A stretch of 64,000 bases of DNA, from contig OZ022260.1 in the NCBI GenBank assembly GCA_963978905.1, positions 44,165,551-44,229,550 on the forward strand, in the 5' to 3' direction. This stretch comes from Trichostrongylus colubriformis. Taxonomy: Eukaryota > Nematoda > Chromadorea > Rhabditida > Trichostrongylidae. Of this stretch, positions 33,854-44,152 are shown one piece after another (within the stretch, counting starts at the first letter, position 1; each line of letters begins with the position of its first letter). A program made the translations under genes and the position numbers. The notes beneath the pieces are model-generated. The model was not told the origin of the DNA, did no database searches, and saw only the letters and a program-made list of their open reading frames with translations.

Positions 33854-34427
33854 ATGATGGAATGCAAAAGGTCGCGTGGTTCATGCTTGCCATTTCTTTC
33901 TGGTAATAACCGCTTTATTTCAAAGGCTACCAGTATTTTCTTTCACGGTACTTTCTACGGAGCAGGTAACACCTTGACAGACAGTGTGGGGAGGGGGGGG
34001 GGGGGCTCGCTAGGTACCCCTGTGCGATGTTTGGAGAAACTACTGCTCGGATAAAAGGACGGATTTATGCTCTCGATGTTCGTCGACACGTTTGTAGTGA
34101 GGCCTCTCAATTTCCCCGACATATTTCTGCGCACAGCCTCTACATTCTATGCGATAACCGTACCCCGAAGGCATATTTTTTGGTGACTACAGCTTCCCTG
34201 CCACACCTTTCCTCGTAAACCCTTAAATACGTGAGTAGGTGCTTGAGATTAGGTGGAGGACGAAATATAAGCCGTATAAGGAGCAATTAATTTCTCACCA
34301 CGCTGTTGACTTTTTGTGCCGTTCTTTCATTGAGGTACAGCATTATCATGGAGATTCCCAGGCGTAATGTAATCCATATTCTTGCCAAGACTAAGGATGG
34401 AGCATGCAGCTCGCAATCAGATAGAAT
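33854..34427. other. Intergenic, no gene recognised
   Basis: Contains a G-rich run near 33989-34006 and nothing else that I can name. Confidence 0.35.
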
Positions 34428-34666
34428 GGGGTGTGTGCAGATATGACAGCGAATCGCGTGGCCGCCCGCGGCGAGCGGCGCAGCGGGTGCGAGTGCCATT
34501 GGCAGGGCATGGCAGCCTTCATGCGAGGCAGTGTGGCATGAGTGGAAGCGCAGATCTGACGCAGCCACGCTCTGCAGGCTAACAAGAGCAATGGATTCGC
34601 AAGTCATACTGGTGGCGCCGCGAGTAAAACGCCGCGAAGCGATTCGCTGTCGTTCTGCACACACCC
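34428..34666. mobile_element. GC-rich short TIR element, family G
   Basis: 239 bp from GGGTGTGTGCAGATATGACA to TGTCGTTCTGCACACACCC. Inner blocks are CGGCGAGCGGCGCAGCGGGT and CATGCGAGGCAGTGTGGCAT, as in the copy at 14167. Confidence 0.75.
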
Positions 34667-34879
34667 GATGGGATGGATTCCATGGTGGACAATATTTCAA
34701 GAAAAGAACGGTTATACCACCGCACAAGCACGGGCATGGAGACCTGAGTATACAGGCTTATAGCCATGCACTCCGCTAGGATCAAACTGACATATTCACA
34801 GCCATGCCATGCAACTCCCTGGCCTGTATAACTCGTACCATGGATCGGCTACTTCCCTTACGTCACATTTCCGTATGCG

Positions 34880-35090
34880 GAGGGCCGCGTGCGCTACAAC
34901 GAATGCCAGCTATGGATGCCTCAGTAGTTGCGTTCTAGAACGATTACATGGTACTGCGCAGGGCGCTGTACGTACCTGCCGTGCTGTTACTCTGGTATTC
35001 AACCACAGCGACACCCTCAACTTGTACGCATCACTTCGCACGCCACGCGCTTTAGCGCGAAAACGTGACGTATTGGTACACAGCAGTGGC
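34880..35090. repeat. Degenerate family H relative
   Basis: Keeps AGAACGATTACA, a GCGCTGTACG-like centre and GTGACGTATTGGTACACA near the right end, but most of the left terminus is gone. It lies just upstream of PTPS. Confidence 0.45.
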
Positions 35091-35386
35091 CCCGTACACA
35101 TGCCCGGCTTGCCAGCAACTGTGGAAATCAGGGAGGTATTTCCAATCTTTTTGTTCCCCGATGTCTCAAAAATGGTTCCAGTAATCAAGTACATAATCAT
35201 TCACACCTAGGCATAAATACATCAAACTTTTGTAAACAATCATTCTGAGAAATTTACATAAAAAGTCGTCCACTTGTGGTCATGGTAATAGTTCGTTCAC
35301 TTATACAAGTTGTGAGTACACTCATCCCTCTGGAAACAATTTCGTTATTTCAGGTGCGTGAACGCTAACGTGAAAGTACCCCAGTG

Positions 35387-38300
35387 ATGGTACGTGGTGT
35401 GGTGACAATGGAACGTGTAGAGATGTTCTCAGCGGCTCATCGTCTTCATTCAAATCAGCTTAGCGCTGAGGAGAATGCTGCAACATACGGGAAATGCAAT
35501 AACCCGAAAGGACACGGTCACAATTACGTATGGAAAGTAGGGCTTATCATAAACGAGAATTCTACGGAAATTTGAGTTTTTTTTTTTTTGATTCTCGTAC
35601 AATCGATCTACGGGACGCAAGCGAAATTCACACAAAAAAAAAACTAAACTCGGCGGAGATACGGCTCCGGAACACCACCGTTTCAAATGAAAGAATTCAG
35701 GTGAAACTTCGTGGAATCCCCGATCCAGTAACTGGGATGCTGTACGATCTGACTCAGTTAAAAAAGGACATGCAAGTCGTGCTCGACACTGTCGACCATA
35801 AAAACCTCGACGAAGACGTCGAATGGTTCCAGGTCAGTAAACGTGGTAAAAAAGCTGGTAGAGGTATGTAACTAGAAATACTGAAAATGTTAAGGACATC
35901 GTGATTCAAATCTATTGCTGCCCAAGTGCAGTAAATTAGGCACAGTACCACAGAACCAATGGTTACGTGGTATCCTGACAGGCGGCGCTCCCCTCACTCT
36001 TATTTTGCGGGGATCCGATCCCGCATCAATGCCGTCCAGGCTATCCATCCCTCTGGGTAAGTAAATTGAAAGCATGCTCATCTTGGAGGAGAAAATTGCT
36101 GATTTGTACTTCAGCTGGTCTCGCAAGCCATTGCTTAGGCCAAATCGCATTCACCTGCCACCACGATTTTGAATTGAACCAGAATACAGGGGCATACTAA
36201 TAAGGGATCGATTCACGTCAGGAACTTTACCCATTACCCTTCAACGCAGGACCAAAAAAGCCACTAAAAGAAATAGAATTTGCTTTTTTCGATACGGAAT
36301 TCATAAACTAGTGACTGCAACTCGTTGAGTTACCGCCGTGCAACTTCTACAACTGCTGCTTGCGGATAAGTACATACATCTTGGAAAAAAACGAAAAAAG
36401 TGAAGAAGTGAAAAATCATTTCTTCACTTGGGGTGCTTTTCTTTATGTTCTTCCCTTTTCTTCGACCACTTCTTCTTCAGTCCTCTCATCATGATATCTA
36501 ATCACTTTCTACGGGCGTTCATCCTCGCAAAAACGTACTTGGCCAAAAGAACGTTCAATACGTCAATGAAACCTTTTACCTGTAATACCAGTGTCTAACG
36601 AAATTTTAACTCTATTCGCTATACGGCCGGATAAAATTCCAGAGAAAAATCAAAAAAGAATATAGTCGTGCTACTGGTGCCGATGTTGTTGGAGGGACCA
36701 CTCCATAGCAAGCGTCGCCGGGTGCTATTACCATTGCCTAGGCGTGTTGTCCAAGTAGTTGAGGGTAGCCCCTACCCTCCTCAACTAAGCCTTGTATAGA
36801 AGTAAGATAGCAGGGTACTGGGAGAAATACGGAGTGAGGAAATGAGTATCACACTTCTTCGGTAGCTGCTGGGTGCAACCATATGTGACACCGAGCTGCT
36901 AGCAATCAGGGAACAATGTTCAAATACACAAATAAACAAAAAAACGCATTTTACCAGGGTGATCATATAGGGTCGCTGCCCTTCCCCGAACGGAGCATCG
37001 ACCGCTCTTGGTTGTCGCTAGCAGAGATCTGATATTTTCTACAGTAGTGAACCGTATTCAATTGTAGCGCCTGATCATCGCATGTTTGCTAGCCGTCGAA
37101 TGGGACACGCTATAGCTCCCTTTTCCCTGGAAAGTCATCTTTACTCCCAAAATTGGAACTTTGGTTCTTCCAGTGTAAAGTTCTTCTTCATGAGAAACTT
37201 CAAAGAATTTTTGTTTTGATTGAACAATCACTGCCCCATGAAATAGAGGGATTGCTCGGAGCGCTGATTACGAATATGACTTCCATTTTCGACTGATATC
37301 ATGTCAAGATGGCGCAACTTGCACCAAATAAGAGCAACGACTTTCATCAAATACAATCGAAACTTCTATACAAGTTTAAAGTAGTATTCTGATCACGAAT
37401 ATGACCTTCGTTCCAAGTGTCGGAGTCGCTCAGTGCCACTATGATCAAAATCAATCAGATTTATTGTTATAGTCAAGTTGGTGGACGGACAGAAGGCACC
37501 TCCTTTGTAAAAGTTAGGGAAAATCACCGAGCACCATGCCACCAAAACCTCCAGATATGCAAAATCCAGATTCTGTCATGAATATGACATTCGTTCCAGG
37601 CAAAGGCCTCCTCTGTCTCCAGGATAAGTTGGTCTTGCTTGTTTGACGCTCATGGTGCTACTTGGTACCGGACCTTCAAGCAAATGCCATATTCGTGATC
37701 AGTATACTGTATTCCCTTAGGTGGAATTCAAACGAATTTGGTGAGAAGAAGTAGTTGCCCCCCTCCCCTCCCCCTCCCACCCTTTGATGAAATGGCTCTG
37801 TTTGGTGTCAATGTGGCATTCCGTACACGCAAAGTTTCATTTTTCATACATTCATTTTTCTTTCAGCTCGCGGTTTCTGAGATAATGGTTGTCTAATAGT
37901 GCTAAATTTTGATATTAAAATTAAACCTATGAGATGTATCTGAGGAGATTTCAAACAAAGCACTATCCTTTCCTGCTCAGACCGTAGTACATAGGTTTCC
38001 ACGCACCGCACCCCCTCGGGAGCAGCAGTGACTATTTCTTGTTCGACTCTTTTTCACGAAAGCATATATAAGTAAACCCCATAGGGCACGCATCGATCCA
38101 AAGATTCTGCGATTCTGCGACCGTGCAAATCGCATGATCGCATAATCGCAAATCGTGCACATTCTCCCTTGGGCTTGCTATTTTCGAAATGCAACGCTTT
38201 TTTATCGTTCACGGCCCCAGAGTGGTAACAAGCCAGCGTTGCGGTGAGAAAATAGCACACTCAAGTGAGAGTGCACACGAAGGGCACATGAGATTCGGCA

Positions 38301-38562
38301 ATCGCGCGGAATGGCCGCCGTGGATCGCATCCCACTTGAGTCACACTGCCCGAACCTAGCTATAATAATTGAGAACTTGTCGCTTATGCTTTTCCTAGAT
38401 ACGTTACGTCTCATTTTTAAGCACAATGTGAGCACATCGGAAAACGTTGCCATCTATCTGTGGGAAAAGCTTCGTGTACAGATGAAAACGCCAAGGATGC
38501 TCTACAAGGTGACCGTCGAAGAAACACCGAAGAACATTTTCACATACAAAGGCGAAATTTAG
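35387..38562 (+). CDS. ptps-1: 6-pyruvoyl-tetrahydropterin synthase (PTPS)
   Basis: Converts 7,8-dihydroneopterin triphosphate to 6-pyruvoyl-tetrahydropterin in cytosolic tetrahydrobiopterin synthesis. Three exons (35387-35536, 35701-35832, 38422-38562) join in frame to 140 aa, the usual size for the family. Zinc ligands are seen in FSAAHRLHS and in the GHGHNY motif. The catalytic Cys is in [14 protein letters not shown], the catalytic Asp-His pair in DHKNLD, and the substrate Glu in VTVEET near the C-terminus. The family often has Asn or His where this protein has Lys before [17 protein letters not shown] is the conserved C-terminal helix. An acceptor (ccccag) 2 nt before the ATG suits spliced-leader addition. 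Intron 2 is 2.6 kb and holds a SINE-like copy. It appears intact. Confidence 0.96.
35955..36230 (+). repeat. SINE-like repeat, copy 3
   Basis: Inside intron 2 of PTPS. GTGGTATCCTGACAGGCGG and GGGATCCGATCC stand at the A-box and B-box positions, with AGGCCAAATCGCATTCACC further on, as in the other copies. Confidence 0.5.
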
Positions 38563-38898
38563 ACAGTAAAAATATACCTCATTCTGATTCGTGTTAATAC
38601 CTTTTTATGTCTTGTTATATTGCAATTGTGATTGAATTTCTAGCAAATTTACACTTTCTCTTCCGAACAACTAATGCTGGCACCATGTAAATACCTCATG
38701 CCAGCATGTACCATGCACCTTGAACCTTGTACACTGTATCTGTATGTACTTACCTAATATGTGGCTACTTTTTTTTTCACATGAGATTTTTTTCGAATAC
38801 AACTCTAGGTTAGTACATTATCTCATTTACCATTGGGAGGTGTTTATCATCTTTTCAAGTGGTAGGTATTCAACATAACACGTCCGTCATAGGATGGA

Positions 38899-39125
38899 GG
38901 TCGCGAGGTCGAATTTCCGCTTCGCGGCGGTGCACTCGCGGCGCCACCAGTACGACTCGCCGTATCGATTTCCCGTGTGGGCAAGGCCGAGCGTGACTGC
39001 GTCACGTCTGCGCTTCCACTCATGCCACACTGCCTCGCATGAAGGCCGCCATGCCCTGCCACTGGCACTCGCACCCGCCGCGCCGCTCGTTGCGCGCGGC
39101 CGCGCGGAAATTCGACCTCGCGACC
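38899..39125. mobile_element. GC-rich short TIR element, family G variant
   Basis: About 227 bp bounded by GGTCGCGAGGTCGAATTTCC and the inverted GGAAATTCGACCTCGCGACC. The interior is like other family G copies (CATGCCACACTGCCTCGCAT, GCGCGGCCGCGCGG), but the outermost ends differ: the core is shared and the terminus is new. Confidence 0.75.
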
Positions 39126-39359
39126 CCCCCCCCCACCCCCGTCATGAGTGAGGCCTGGTGGCAGGCTCATTTGCGGTCCGGTCCAATCCGCAAAAATTGT
39201 GCAGGCCAACAATAAATAAGATGCCATATCTCACAAGAAAAAATTTATCAACCGTTTAACATCATTCAACTCTACATGCATACATAAGCACATCCCACGT
39301 TTCACTATAGGATTGTTTGAGGAATGCGCTGTGTGCCTTTTGAAATTAGATTATTCAAC

Positions 39360-39645
39360 AAACATTTATGCACTATACTGAGCATTAATATCTCATATAC
39401 ACAACTACATATATGAAGTATGCACATTTGTTTCTACTTATTTCGTGTGGGTTGCCTTCAAACATCTCCAGCATGAACGACGTTCATACACCACTCGTCT
39501 GCTCCTTCGGATGAGTATTTGAGTCGCCTTACTTACCTCCCCATTCTCTTGCATTTCCAACTGTCCACGTTACACTAAATGCATCAAATCTTATTCCGTT
39601 TCTATGCTGTTTTGTTGCTTTGTCTGCGCCCAGCATAGTTTTGGC
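39360..39645. repeat. Segmental duplicate, copy 1 (pairs with 41425-41685)
   Basis: Non-coding sequence with long stretches similar to 41425-41685, including the blocks around CAAACATCTCCAGCATGAACG against CAAACAACTCCAGCAGGAATG, and TCTGCTCCTTC. It lies beyond the 3' end of the gene ending at 40620, as its partner lies beyond that gene's 5' side. Confidence 0.65.
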
Positions 39646-39683
39646 AGCGCAGTATATCTCTCGCCGACGTAAAGAGAGAATTT

Positions 39684-40108
39684 GTGAAAAATACAAATAT
39701 TCATCAGAATGAAAGATAAGCAACAAGAAATGAAAACAGCAAATTTGTACTTCTCTGTTATGCCAACGAGGTTGTTAGGTGGAATATTTATTTGAGGCCT
39801 AACGTTTCGACCAGATCGTCTTCCTCAAAGGCCAGTCCACCACCACGAGAGTGAGACGCCGCCACTCCGTGTCAGTTGTCGTCAGTGAATACAGCAATTC
39901 GTGAAAAATACAAATATTCATCAGAATGAAAGATAAGCAACAAGAAATGAAAACAGCAAATTTGTACTTCTCTGTTATGCCAACGAGGTTGTTAGGTGGA
40001 ATATTTATTTGAGGCCTAACGTTTCGACCAGATCGTCTTCCTCAAAGGCCAGTCCACCACCACGAGAGTGGGACGCCGCCACTCCGTGTCAGTTGTCGTC
40101 AGTGAAAC
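39684..40108. repeat. Tandem duplication, 217-bp unit
   Basis: Two nearly identical units (39684-39900 and 39901-40108). Each contains GGCCTAACGTTTCGACC and CTTCCTCAAAGGCC. AT-rich sequence follows to about 40560. Confidence 0.95.
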
Positions 40109-40560
40109 AGCAAAATTTGTGATTTTTGAAAAAAGGTACTTGGTTAATTAATATGTTGTATAATAAATACAAATGATAATAATTGACTGATTATTAATAA
40201 ATCAAGGCAAGTAAATAACATTGATACGATAATAATTAATATTCTAAATATCATATTAAATTTTTTCATCATTAGCAGGAAAAAGAATCAAAAATTGTTT
40301 CAATTTAAAGGCACATAATTTATTATATAATTGTATAACATATAATTATGTATCAATAATAACACAATAACAAAAATGACAATAAAATAATAACAGCAAT
40401 TGATGATTATAAATACAATAAGAAGAATTATTGATACTGACACGATAATGACTGATATATGATTAACATTCTGAATTTTACATTTTGATTTATTTTCAAT
40501 CAATAGAAAACGGAAGCATAAATTGTAATTTTGGTAAAAAAAGACATGTGAAACGTACAG
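40109..40560. other. AT-rich stretch, no gene
   Basis: Very AT-rich, with many ATAATAATTGA-like motifs. Open frames here arise from composition. Confidence 0.5.
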
Positions 40561-40619
40561 AGTTTTTTCTGACTTTCCCAGCATGACATGTGTGCAGTTG
40601 TATGAGTAAGTCGCTAGTT

Positions 40620-41308
40620 CTAGTCAATAATTTTCACACAATTGCACAAAATTTCAAAGGTTGTTTGTGAAAGCGTGAACTGCGATGTACTTCCGTCGAC
40701 CTGGAAGTGCTCATTGCTCAGCAGATTTATAGTCTAATATGACACTATATGCAAAAGTAGGGCTTACTTGTAGATGGGCGTGGAGGCCAGGCGCCTTTCA
40801 AAAAGTTCCTTAATGTTAGCTCTGTGTGTGGCCAATACAGTTGTTTTCATCGCCTTGTACACCTTAACACACTTTTGTGCTTCATAGCCATGGACTTGCG
40901 ACTAGTGCAATAAGACATAAGGACTAACCGTGTATCGAAGGGTCTTATTGAGGAACGTGGTATTGTCAGAGCTCAGCAGGTCACTTTCAATAGGTTTGAT
41001 CACCGTCTCAAACAGGTCACCATCGACGTAGGCCATATAATCTGAAATAATAATGTCACTGCTATTGAACATCGACTCAACGCAACGAGACACCGGGCGT
41101 ACGCCGCTCTCACCCATCAGTACTATGCCGCATTCGCTTTTCTCGTTCGCTACCTCGCCCACTACTTCCGCATGGAGCCCGTTACGTAGCAGTTCTTCAC
41201 GAAGCCCAGTATCAAGATGAGGAGGAATATGATGTACAACGTCCTTCACATACATTGCATAGCTGGCATTACCACGATTTGTACACATGAGCACCAAAAG
41301 TGATAATG
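40620..41308 (-). CDS. Uncharacterised gene, copy 1 of a tandem pair (C-terminal part)
   Basis: Three minus-strand exons with matching phases: 41308-40929, 40901-40768 and 40716-40620. The first reads YAMYVKDVVHHIPPHL, VVGEVANEKSECGIVLM and DYMAYVDGDLFETVIKPIE. The second reads GYEAQKCVKVYKAMKTT and NIKELFERRLASTPIY. The last ends CNCVKIID. Together they give about 203 residues. The 5' part is not seen, and the first acceptor (ctactaag) is only probable. NNTTFLNKT would carry N-glycosylation sites if secreted. No family is recognised. The last exon is related in DNA sequence to the last exon of the next gene (42932-43139), and ANEKSECGIVLM faintly resembles ANRENKSVVLVL there, so the two are diverged tandem paralogues. 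Confidence 0.55.
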
Positions 41309-41424
41309 CTTAGTAGAGTTGCACAGACTGCATTCTCTGCTGTAAACATTATTACAATACAAACATATGGAGCACACTATCTCGAAAAATTTGCTTGGTG
41401 GTATTCACTAGGTGGGAAAAGAGT

Positions 41425-41685
41425 GATATTTACACATTCATGCACAATGCTGAGCATTTGGGAAACTTACAATTCGTAACTATATGCAATATGTACACTT
41501 GCTTCAACTGATTTCCTATGACTCATGTCTTCAAACAACTCCAGCAGGAATGACGCTCCACTTGTCTGCTCCTTCCGATGGGTTTTTGGGTCGACTTGCT
41601 CCTTTCTCCGTTCCCTTGCATTTTCAATTGTCCACGTTAAACAACTGAATGCATCAAATTATTGATAAGTTCGTTTTTACGTTTA
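41425..41685. repeat. Segmental duplicate, copy 2 (pairs with 39360-39645)
   Basis: Non-coding partner of 39360-39645, in the same orientation. It marks the boundary of the tandem duplication that also gave the two paralogous genes on either side. Confidence 0.65.
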
Positions 41686-41829
41686 CTTGTTGCTTTGACA
41701 TCAATAGAAAACTGGGCAAAAATCGTGATTTTGTTAAAAATATAAAATCGTGATTTTGTTAGAAATATATCTAATTACATAATTATAATATAATTATAAC
41801 ATCCACAATAATATAATAATAATCAATTA

Positions 41830-42794
41830 CCCTAAAGTCTGATAGATAAGTCCGCCCGCACGCGGTGTCGCGCGCGGCACGGGCAGCCGCAGTCTTCAAA
41901 GAACCAAAGATGGAGGAAATTGAGAACGTTATGATTAGTGGATTGTATTACTCGAGTTTATATTGTATTGTATATTGTATTTGTCAATATAAAAGCGAGT
42001 AGCAAGTAAATGGGGTCGTACGAAAGGTGAGCACAGAAACCTAACAGTTGGCAGAGGAAAGTGAACGAATGGGAGGAGAATCGTTGTTCAACGGGGTTTC
42101 AGCGATGCAAAGATGGTTAAGAAAAAGCGGTTGAATAAAAGCCTTTCTTTATTTCTGTTTTGTAATGATGCACAAAGCCTCATAGACATGCGTCTTTCAC
42201 CTTCATTTCCCCTTCCTTACCCCTGCAAAAGGCGCTTCTGCTTGCCGCGTCAAGTTTCTGCATCTGGTGTAAGCCCTCCTCCTAGTCATCGAGCCCTTTG
42301 AAATGCCTGAACAATTTACGGTCGGCAGTATACGGGAGGATTAATAAAATTGACCCAACAAAAGCCAGATATACCAAAAGCAGCATCAATAAAAGGATGA
42401 GCACGGAAAGGAAGCTGCTTTAGTTTGCGACAATTTCTACTCAATTTTTGTGAAGACGACTGTCAACAGCTTCCTAAGGGGCTTGAACCAACAGTCATTA
42501 ATAGATGAGATGAGTGAGAGTTTCTATGGTATGAATGTTTGTTATGAATGTGATGAAATTGAAATTGCCTGGGAAGTTTAAGATGTATGATCATTGCTAC
42601 ACGGGTTAAACGAAGATTTCGATACGTGGTATTTTTAGGTATTAGAAATAAAGTTAAATAAACATTTTTTACAGTTGTCGTACTTAAGAATGAAGAGTGC
42701 ATCGCGATCCTGTGTTCTTTGAAAACTGCGCCTGCGTCCGCCTCTACCGCGCGCGACACCGCGTGAGGGCGGACTTATCTATCAGACTTTAGGG
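41830..42794. mobile_element. 965-bp TIR element flanked by TA
   Basis: Terminal inverted repeats of about 48 bp with one mismatch, beginning CCCTAAAGTCTGATAGATAA. Weaker pairing continues to about 85 bp. TA stands directly outside each end, consistent with a TA target duplication. Inside is an AT-rich stretch with CAATATAAAAGCG and only short open frames, so no transposase is present. It lies in copy 2 of the duplicated block and is absent from copy 1, so it arrived after the duplication. The superfamily is undetermined. Confidence 0.85.
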
Positions 42795-42931
42795 TAATAA
42801 TAAAAAGAAGAATCAGTAATATTGATATAATAGTAAAAATTTCAAATACTAATTGTTTTGGTTTACTTTCTTCATGAGTAGAAGATAGAAACAAAAAAGT
42901 AAATTTTTTTAAAAGCAGGTGAAACGTACAG

Positions 42932-43735
42932 CTACTCTCGGGCTCTCCCAGCCTGATATGTGTGCAGTTGTATGAGTAAGTAGGATAGTTCCATTTGATG
43001 ATTTTCGCCCAACCCCACTAATGTTTTGAAGCTTTCAGCTGTGAACTGCAACAGATACGCGTTGCGGAACTGTTCACAGAGAGTCGGTTCTATCGTGTCA
43101 GTAGAACAGAAGCGAACCTGAAATAGTGTTCCTCTGAGTCTTAGTTGCAACAGCCGCAACTTCAGAATGCTCACCGGATAGCAGCGTCCGCCATTTTAAT
43201 CGATGTAAGCCACGCAGGAGTGATACCTTTGCATTGTACCTGGGGAAATGAACTCATCAAGTAAAACCACCGTGGGAAAGGGCCGATCGTCCGGCTTCAG
43301 CACTAACACCACGGATTTGTTTTCACGATTTGCGTAATGTACGGCTATCCCAAGCAACTTATTCAGCTCACTAGCTCCCACGGGCACGAGCAGGGGATAC
43401 GCGGTCTAGAGTTGAAAGTTTCAAAAATTTAGGAAAAAGTCTGATCCAACAACTATTGATTCCTTACCTCCGCAGTTTGGGGACACAAAACAAAGCTGCC
43501 CTTTGCATAAGCCTCAAAGCCTCATAGCTGTCCATTTTGATAGAAAATTCCAGTTGAAGGCAGCGGTCTGTCCCCGACTGCTTCCCGACCCACAGCAAAA
43601 GTTCCTCAGCTGTGAGTGATGTGCCGATACCGTACTCCATTAAGGAACTCAAGCGTATTTGAGCTATTTGTTGCTCTTGGGTCTGCGGTACGTAGCAGTC
43701 CATGGCATCTGTATCAGTAAACTCATAGGGACTAC
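42932..43735 (-). CDS. Uncharacterised gene, copy 2 of a tandem pair
   Basis: Three minus-strand exons: 43735-43468, 43405-43227 and 43139-42932. Exons 2 and 3 join cleanly (TMQR to LRGTLFQVRF). They read ETAYPLLVPVGASELNKLLG, VVLVLKPDDRPFPTVVLLDE and TIEPTLCEQFRNAYLLQF, ending AGRARE. In exon 1 the upstream frame (AEELLLWVGKQSGTDRC, EFSIKMDSYEA) and the frame that fits exon 2 (YAKGSFVLCPQTAE) differ. An 8-bp tandem duplication (GAGGCTTT GAGGCTTA) at the switch could explain this. It is either a pseudogene, a haplotype or sequencing error, or has an unseen splice. It may also be the 3' part of the gene upstream at 44153-46409. Function unknown. Confidence 0.5.
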
Positions 43736-44152
43736 CTGAATCGCTGTTACTTAAGAACACCATTGCCCAAATGCTTGCACAACTGGCTTACTTTGCCACA
43801 GTTCACCGCTCTAAGGAATCTCGCCAAAGTACCTTGCAGGCTCTGGAAGGCTGTTCCCTTCCACAACACGAAGAATGGAACAGCACATTATTCAAGCGAT
43901 CATGGGCGCGTCTCATGTTAACAACGCTGAAAATAGCCGAAAGTTGACCACAGTCTATACACATTGGTTCGGTACTATCGAAGACGTACTGAGCGCGAAG
44001 CTTGCGGTTGTGTTAGAGCCACGTCGAGAACAAGCACCCCACTTTTGCACGTTGTCTGATTATGCATCGCTTTAAGCTATTTCGGATTCGGATAATGTGC
44101 AATCTGTGAAAGCTGGTTGTTTTGGTCGTGTACGTACACAAGCTCAGTAGCT

